A stretch of DNA of 64,000 nucleotides. Origin: Dinochytrium kinnereticum (lineage: Eukaryota > Chytridiomycota > Chytridiomycetes > Chytridiales > Chytridiaceae). The notes under the pieces were generated by a model that did no database searches, was not told the DNA's origin, and was given only the letters and a program-made list of their open reading frames with translations. Numbering within the stretch: position 1 is the stretch's first letter; every line of letters begins with the position of its first letter. Positions 57,042 to 64,000 of the stretch are shown piece after piece. Both the position numbers and the translations under genes were made by a program. The stretch lies in assembly GCA_027604005.1 (NCBI GenBank), contig JADGJT010000037.1, forward strand, positions 30,470 through 94,469. The letters run 5' to 3'.

Positions 57042-59571
57042 TCAAGCACCCAGTGACTCGCCAAGTAAATCGTCAATCTCATTTCTTTCCTGCCTCTTCC
57101 CCAAGTGACCCCTCATTGACCTCACCTGCAATCACAAAAGGAGGAAAATTAACAACGACCCTTAACAAAAGAAAATAATCACAATCACTATCCCCTCGTT
57201 CCCCCGTAAAGAAATGAGATCACAAAAGACCCCAAAATCTTATAATCTCAGTGTTAACTTACCAGATTCAAATAATTTTCCCCGGACGATTCAACCTCTG
57301 TGATCATGTTGGCGAAATCCCTCCGCGCCGACATCTCTTTCATGAATTTATCAAGATGTGCATGGAGCTGCCGGTTTTGACGGAGTATTTCGCCGAGCTT
57401 GATGCCTTTTGTTTCGCCATGGGTTTTGAGGTCTGAGGCGTCGTCTGTAAGGATACTATTGTTTTTTATAATAAATTTTGGAGAGAAAGTAAAGTTAAGG
57501 GGAGTAAGGATTATGGAGATAACATGGTTAGAGAGCGTAGGTAGAAGGAAATAGAGAAGAATGAAGTGGTGGATTAAGGCTCGATGGTTGATAGAAAATG
57601 GAGTTTACCTTTTGTCTTGGCCCAGCTGAATGATATCGTTTTCTTGGGCACGAGCACGGCTATCGAGCTCTTGGAGACGCTCTTCCATTCTTGTTCGGGT
57701 TTCTTGGGCTTAGGAAAACAGGGTTTGTTTTAGTCTTTCTGGTAGGTGTTTGGGGAGAGTGTACCATTTACAAAGCTGTTTTCTAGGCTTTTCGCCTTTT
57801 AGACATAATGAAAAGGTGTTAAAAAAAGAGGCCATCCAGATTTTTAGATATAAACCTGGTTGGTCAGGTTCACAAGAAGCTTTTCTTTGCTATCTAAAGC
57901 GATTTTTTGTATCATAATCTCGTCTTCTATCTTTCGCAAATCCTCTCTAATCTGTTCCGCCTCCCTAATCTTTTCCTGCTTTCGATTGATTTTAAACTCT
58001 CGCTGTTCGAATTCCTAAAAGGTTGGCCCGGTGGGATGGTTTTAGATATTTTGGTGAGAAATGAAAAGGAAAATGATGCTACCTTTCTTAGTCTTCTTTG
58101 AACGTCATCCACTTCTGCTTTCAGCAGTAGATTGGATTTTGTGAATTCCTCGCAATCGTTGGCAATCTTTAAGCGTAGGTATTCCTCTTGTTTTGCCCTT
58201 GTGGCGGACTGTTCGGCGTCACAGAGGAGTTTAACCTTTTCGGCTTGAAGATCGTTGATGCGGTTGCGTTTTTCTTCCAGTTCTTTTGAGATTCTTGAGT
58301 TTTCGAGGTCGTCGATTTTTGACTGTTGATAAAAGCGTTACTTTGTTCTTGTTCCCCCCTTTCGCAATGGTGTAAGGGTTTACCTGAAAATCGTGGTTCC
58401 CATTCTCCAAATCCTCTGCTCTTGCTCTCAACGCAGCATTTACACCCAAAAGCTCTTCAATCTAATGAATATGTGGTTAGATATTGATGAATTTGTTTAG
58501 GTGTAAAAATGACCTGATCTCGGTATCGCTTTATATCGTCGTGCGCCATGTTGGACTCAGAGAAAGCCTTTTGACGGTCCGAGACGGCTTTCTGGTGGGT
58601 GTTTTCAAGTCGAGCGAGGTCGCTCGCAGCGATCTCGCATTTTTTCCGCTGATTAAGAATGTCATTGTATATCTTATCCTTTTCCTGTATTTGTGTGTCT
58701 GTCTTTGTGTTAGGGGTGTGAGGACCTTCCCACACGTAAACTCACCCTTGAGATTCCGAATATCCAGTCGTAGGTCATCTCGCTCTCGTTCAGCTGCCTC
58801 TACCGTCAGGGACTGAAGATGATTCTCGGTCCTTATTTGCTCCAGCTTTTCCTCCAGTTGCTTTTGATTATCAAATCAATGTGATGTTAACAAAGTGTTA
58901 CCATTCAAGTCGATGAACACATGCACGCACCTTCAGCTCTCGCTTATGAGCATCTTGAAGCTCAAGGTACTTTCCCTTTAAATCCTTGATGGCATCCGCT
59001 AAGGGCGCCGACGAAAAGTTCTGCCCCTGAAAGGCTCCAACACCTTGAGTCCTGTTTGTCTTGCTGCACAACCAATCCCAATGAGCATTATCACAGAAGA
59101 ATGAGTAAAGCCGCTCAGAAGAAGCATCAATAATTACAGGTATCTTGACTCCAGCTCCAGCATGTAAATCTGCTGCTGCAGATTCCGCACATACTCCTCC
59201 TCTGCTGGATTTGATGATGGTGCCAGGGACGCTGGTCCCCTGTGACGACCCCCCACGACCGAGGCTGGTCGTGCATTGAGCCTTGATGCCGAGGATGCGG
59301 CGTGTCCTTGCGGACGATGCCTGCCTTGCGGTGGGTGATGGGGTGGTGGGGCAAAAGAGGCGGTCTTCTGGGGTCGCAGGGCATTTCTGCGTTGAAGGTG
59401 TGGGAAAGTGAACAGAGTGAAAAAAGGAAAAAAAAAGGGAAAAGTGAAATCAAGGTGGAAGGGGGTGGAAGGGGGTGGGTGCTGTGGGGGAGTGCGTGCG
59501 AGGGTGAGTCTGCCTGCTGCTTACGCCTTGTGGGCAGGCAGCGTTGGATGGAATCCGCCTGCAATCATCAT
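57042..59571 (-). CDS. Long coiled-coil protein, possibly centrosomal or flagellar
   Basis: Not recognised as a named family. A first exon at 59571 (MMIAGGFHPTLPAHK) joins through GTAAGC...ACGCAG to ANALRPQKTASFAPPPHHPP, a basic Pro/His/Arg leader. Then comes EEEYVRNLQQQIYMLELESR with YLS, and continuous heptad-rich coiled coil: KGKYLELQDAHKRELKQLEE, VEAAERERDDLRLDIRNLKE, ALRARAEDLENGNHDFQ, RRLRKEFEQREFKINRKQEK, TRTRMEERLQELDSRARAQE, and LRQNRQLHAHLDKFMKEMSA with RRDFANMITEV. It ends EIDDLLGESLGA, TGA 57042-57044. About ten exons separated by 50-100 nt introns. It diverges from HOP1 by 227 nt. The basic disordered head plus full-length coiled coil fits a cytoskeletal role; the flagellar link is inference from the organism. 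Confidence 0.7.
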
Positions 59572-59798
59572 TTATTTACTTATTTATTATTGATTGATTG
59601 ATGGATTGATTTGAGCGTGTGTTTGTCAGAATAGCTTGCTGACAATTCGCCCTCTGTATCACAATCATAAATAAACAAATAATATCTCACAAAATGAGAA
59701 ATTAAATATTATTATTTTTAAATGAATTTCTTTTCTCACGCTACTCACCCTCCAACCTCAACCTCAACCTCAAATTCACCACCTCCAGCGAGACGCTA

Positions 59799-62700
59799 AT
59801 GACCACGCAGCAGGTGCAGCGCTCCTCCGTCGTGCCCTCGCACACAGAGTCGCTCACCCTCGTCAAGAACCTGATGGGCTCCACAATCTCAACCATCTGC
59901 TATCTACGCGGTCTCTTTCCCGAGGAAAACTTCAAGGACTCGGTGAGAGGAAACCATTTCCCACTCCACTGCTTACTCCCGCCAATCCACCAAACATTGC
60001 CCTGATTCGCTTGATTTTGGTCAGGTTCTGCACTCCATGCCCCTCAAGTCGGTCAAGAAGGACTACTCGCTTGAAGCCGATGAGGTGTTGGACTGGCTGG
60101 TGAGAGATGACGTGCATGCCACCTCAGCATGCTTTTGCTGACCGGTTTTTTTTTCTTCTTTGTGATATGTTTTTCCGGAGTGTAGGAGAAGGGAATCTAC
60201 GATGCACTTGCAAGGCATTATGTGAGTTTAAGGCGCGTCCAGATGCATCGCGCTTAAAGTCGCCCTTTAATTTTTTTTTTTAGCTCAAGTCGCTCATCTT
60301 TGGAATCTACCTTGACCCAACCAAGCCCGAAGAGCTGTGAGTGCATTACCAAGCCAAAACATTCAAGTCTGATGCTTAATTTCTTATTTTTTTACAACTC
60401 ATTCAAGGATTGAGAGCTACACTTTTGGCTTCTCCTACCCGTCCAAGGATCAATGGTGTATCACCATTGGTGATCAGGCCAAGGACGTATTCAGGATGAA
60501 GACCAAGAAGGAGATTGTAAAGGCAACCTCAGAGATGATAAGGCGTGTCATTGTGTTGACGCAGACACTGAGTGTACTTTAATGACGGTCTCACCCCTTC
60601 TCACCTTTTTTTTTCTTGTTTTGTCGCCGTGGTCTTCAATAGCCTTTGCCAGGTACCCCCCGATAACATGATACCCGCTTTCTAATATTTTACTGCAGAT
60701 AATGCGCACGTCACCATGCGACTCTATTACTATGGTCAGTCACGCATTGGCAAAAGAAACGAAAAAAAATGGATATCGTTTAACCCCATCCCTCCAACAG
60801 ACGACGTGACACCTCATGATTACGAGCCTCCCTGCTTCACAGCAGGCAGCGACCGCTCCATGTTCACCTTTCCTCACCACCCTGATCGTTTCCAGCTCGG
60901 GCAAGTTGACACCCCATACCACAGGTAACGTTCAACCCCGGCAAAATCATTGCCTTCCTGACCACATGTAGCCTTGGATTGCATATTTCCACAGCGGCGG
61001 ATAGCATACAGCAGGCGAGTGATGAGCAGGAGGAGGTGGTTGAGCACCCGACGATTACCAGTGGGGGGTTTGGCGGAGGGAGTGAGAGAGAGGGGAGTTT
61101 GGGACGTGTGGCGGGGTCTGTTGCAGGTAGAGTGTTGATGCCGCTGATAGTATTGCGCTAAAGTGCTTTCTGGATTTCTAGAGAGACGCGGCCAATCTAT
61201 CGTTGAGAATCGCGACGATGCTGGGGGTTAGTATTACTTAACTTTTCCTTTTCTTTTAATTTTCAACCCTTCCTTGCACCCCAAGCAAATTCCAAACGTT
61301 ATGTTTCAGCAGATAAAGAAAATCGAGCCGGCGCCCAGATTGCAAGCGACAGCTTAATCAACACGTTAGGAAGCATGACCTTTGGCGATTCTCAGATCCT
61401 AATGATGGATTCCGAGATAGGTAACTAATTTAACAGAAGAGCAAAAAGAAAAAAAAGGTCTACCAACAAACCAACCATTACTCCTCCCTTCCCTTCCCTA
61501 ACCAGAGAAACTTGACCAAACATACACCCAAGAACTTGTGGAGACGCTGAAAAACGAGACGATGAATAAGGGGAAGGCCGCCGCTGTTACGGTTGCCACC
61601 AGTAATCAAATTGGGTCTAAGAGAATGCTGAGAAGCAGCGTTGCCAGTCAAAGCACTCCGCGGCAAGAGAGTTTTGCTAATCCGAACCAGGACCGTGTTG
61701 GAACACCTGATGACCGTGATCAGGAAGATGGCGAGGTCTTGTGCCCGTGCAAAGTGAACGAGGTAAAACACTGATAGTCTCCAGTATTCCACTTTTTATT
61801 CCTCCTCCTCAAAAAATTCATAAAAAACCCCCGACACCAACCCCAAAGACACAAAACATGCAGCGAACTTCAACTCACCAGTATTCTTCTAATCAACCAC
61901 CTTCCCTTCCATCCCAATTATAAACTAGAACGACGGCTACATGATCCAATGCAACCGCTGCTTAACCTGGTCCCACGCAATCTGCTTTGGCTTCATGGAT
62001 GCCAAAGACCCTCGAATCCCCAAAGACCATTACTGTTATACCTGTGTGAACGAAATCGAGATCTTAGCGGGCCGGGAACCTTTGTATGACATGAATGAAG
62101 CAGGGGAGGTTGCGATCTTTCGAAGAGCTTTGGGTGTGGCTTGGTGTGAGGGTGTTTGGAATGTTTCCGGACTGGCGAAGAGACTTGGTGAGTTGCTGGT
62201 CGCTTCTTTCCTTCATTGCGCGCCGTTTGCGGTGGTCGCTTCTTGCATATCTTTTTGTATTTGACGGAGGATTTTAGGGCTGGTTATTGAGATGGTTGTT
62301 GTTCGTGTTGTGCTTACCACTTCTTTCAATTAGGCGTGCCGTTATCAGAGGCAAAGAAAGTCGTGGGGCGTTTAGAAAAGGAAGGCATCCTCCAACCCCG
62401 CAAGAAAAGCCACAAGAAGAAAGGCAAAAATCCCACCCCATCCTTCGAGGTCCTCAAAACCCAACACGCAAGATTCGTCCACGCACAATGGTTGTCAGCG
62501 TCCCACGATCCTCACATCAAAAAACGTCAGGAGAGACAAAAACCCCTCGCCAAGACCATGGAAGATTTGTCGACCCAGGTTGAGAAGATGAACGTTCGCG
62601 ACATGGATGACACGATCGTCTCAGCTGGACTCACGGTCGATCCGCTTCGTCGGATGAGCGTTGATTCGGATGGAACGGATTGCACTCGTGTTCCTGTTGG

Positions 62701-63190
62701 GCATCGTCAGGTGGTGCTTGTTGCTGAGACTCCGGTGAAGGCGCAACAGATGTTCAATCCATGTGATGGGTTGGATCCTATTGACACTATCCCGAGTTCG
62801 CCAGAGCTGATTGGGTCCGTCCCGCCTTCATTTCACCCTTCTCCTCCTAAAACCGTTCGACCGATTGCCAAGATCGCGGGCAGTGGTGAGAGGTTTGGAA
62901 GTTCAGTGGGGAGTGGTGAGAGGGTTGGAAGTGCGGTGGGTGGTGATAGGTTTGCCAATTCGATGAGTGGTAGGAGAGCTGGGAATTCGCAAGAGTTATG
63001 TGAGGGGTTCGGGGTTGTGCCGGAGGGTGAGAGGCAGATGACGGGGTTTCTTGGTGAGGAGAATGGACTGGGGATGAAGAGAAAGGGGATGGGTGGTGGC
63101 GGGGTGGATGAAGGGGATAAGGAGAATGTGGATGAGAGGCTGAAGAGGCGGAAGGTGTCGGTTGTTAGGCGTGACATTGCGGTTCTCTGA
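59799..63190 (+). CDS. HOP1: Meiotic HORMA-domain protein Hop1
   Basis: Chromosome-axis protein that promotes meiotic recombination between homologues. The start at 59799 gives MTTQQVQRSSVVPSHTESLT. HORMA domain: LVKNLMGSTISTICYLRGLF, FPEENFKDS, LKSLIFGIYLDPTKPEELIE, YTFGFSYPSKDQWCITI, IRRVIVLTQTL, VTMRLYYYGQSRIGKR, and DDVTPHDYEPPCF. From about 61730 a PHD finger reads CPCKVNE, DGYMIQCNRCLTWSHAICFG, YCYTCVNEIEIL, with the full C4HC3 ligand set. A winged-helix segment follows (GLAKRLGVPLSEAKKVVGRL, EKEGILQP). A disordered linker leads to a basic-hydrophobic end (RRKVSVVRRDIAVL) that could be the closure motif bound by the HORMA domain. TGA 63188-63190. About ten exons. This is the full axis-protein layout also found in budding yeast Hop1. 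Confidence 0.9.
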
Positions 63191-63408
63191 CTGAACTGTT
63201 CCCGTCAGTCAGCGCATACGTGCGTGCTGAGGAATGGACAGGGGTGGTTTTTACTTCTCGATGCAGTTTTTAACTTGTTCTTCATCCAATTAAATATTGA
63301 GACCCACTATTATTGTGACAAACTCCAGAAGAAAATAATAATATTTCACGGTGTTTTCACGAAAACAACAACAAAAATAATACTAATAATAAGCAATAAC
63401 ATTTCATA

Positions 63409-63881
63409 ATGCCATCCGACAACCTCACCGACTCTCTCACCCTCCTCCTCAAGAACCACACCAACCTCCGCAACATATCCCTGCACTGCGAATCCCTCTA
63501 CTCAACGCCAGACAACCTCTCCTCAAAGTCTCAGTACGAGGAGCACCTCAGGGCTGTGTCCGGGTACGCTGTTCAGGGGCTCTCAGCGTTGATTTATCAG
63601 GTCAATCGGGCGGCCTTGGCTTTGCAGGGGGAGCTGGAGAGCTGTGAGAAAGGCGCTAAGGAGGTGTTGGGAGATATTAAGGAGGTTTCGGAGGTTGGTC
63701 GTTTTTGTTGTTTACCAGTTGCTGTTGTTGTTGGATCGTGGGTTGGTCTGACTGGTTGTTTGTTTTCTCGCGTAGAGGTTTGACATGTCTGGACATCTTG
63801 TTGGGATCGCGACGGTTAAGAAAGACGTGAAAAGTGATGGGTGGAGAAAGAAGGTTCAGCGGCAAGAGACTCGTCTCATTC
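63409..63881 (+). CDS. ABI1: Abl-interactor (ABI) subunit of the SCAR/WAVE complex, 5' part
   Basis: ABI proteins hold together the five-subunit SCAR/WAVE complex, which activates Arp2/3 for lamellipod-like actin growth. The start at 63409 gives MPSDNLTDSLTLLLKNHTNL. Exon 1 contains YEEHLRAVSGYAVQGLSALI with YQVNRAALALQGELESCEKG, matching the ABI helix TK-x-YTTQSLASVAYQIN. After a GTTGGT...CGTAG intron (about 63692-63778) exon 2 reads FDMSGHLVGIATVKKDVKSD, equivalent to VDIHKEKVARREIG. Exon 2 ends at 63881 before GTAAGC, and the rest of the gene lies beyond the window. The family match is by pattern of a short helical region, so it is good but not certain. Confidence 0.68.
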
Positions 63882-63892
63882 GTAAGCCCTTG

Positions 63893-64000
63893 GCGGGGGG
63901 GCCGCGCCCCCCGCGCCCACCCCAACAAAAAGAAAAAAAACGAAAAAAAAATAAAAAAAAAAAGACAACCCAAAAAAAAACAAAAAACAAAAAAAACAAA
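63893..64000 (+). repeat. Low-complexity G/C then A-rich stretch at the window end
   Basis: A G7 run, a self-complementary GC block, then almost pure A with scattered C and G. It falls inside an intron of the ABI gene and looks unlike any other intron in the window. Confidence 0.7.

Overview
The window is nuclear DNA of a fungus. Genes are closely packed, lie on both strands and are cut by many GT...AG introns. Where I could fix both ends the introns are mostly about 45-50 nt, and AATAAA signals follow several stop codons. Fungal hallmarks are an APSES/ankyrin cell-cycle transcription factor, a Tul1/Dsc1-type Golgi RING ligase, a Gvp36-type BAR protein, Efg1, a Wapl with the fungal-style TYGR-R-x-L motif, and the exocytic Sec1. 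Three features point to a zoosporic (chytrid-like) fungus rather than a yeast, mould or mushroom: a MORN3 homologue (a protein of ciliated organisms), an Abl-interactor (ABI) subunit of the SCAR/WAVE actin complex, and a bacterial-style fused chorismate mutase/prephenate dehydratase. The species cannot be named from sequence alone.

Layout. 0-10 kb: the end of an unknown gene, PheRS beta (-), PEX16 (-) head-to-head with WAPL (+), and RAD3/XPD helicase (+). 10-20.5 kb: an ABCG half-transporter, aspartokinase, and a Sec1 protein with a C-terminal tail of more than 600 residues (all -). 20.9-23.1 kb: the P-protein (+) and a five-exon HIG1/RCF1-like mini-gene (+). 23.3-27.5 kb: CCT3 and APC8/CDC23 (-), then MED20 (+) head-to-head with APC8. 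28.3-35.2 kb: TUL1, a GVP36-like BAR protein and TRIP4/RQT4 (all +). 36-46 kb: a small secreted protein (-), a 955-residue PP2C phosphatase (+), a T-rich desert, and the APSES/ankyrin factor (-). 46-52 kb: TCERG1 (-), a possible small gene, and a secreted GH18 chitinase (-). 52.7-64 kb: MORN3 and EFG1 (+), DNAJC9 and a coiled-coil protein (-), HOP1 (+) and the start of ABI (+).

Most genes are conserved housekeeping genes: translation, chaperonin, TFIIH, cohesin release, APC/C, Mediator, ribosome-collision response, peroxisome, exocytosis and amino-acid synthesis. I see no mobile element, CRISPR array, rRNA, convincing tRNA, or clustered operon-like system. The accessory interest lies in unusual domain arrangements, very short divergent promoters, and small multi-exon genes that simple ORF calling misses. 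CDS coordinates below are outer limits; introns lie within them. Exon joins are stated only where I worked them out by reading frame and homology.
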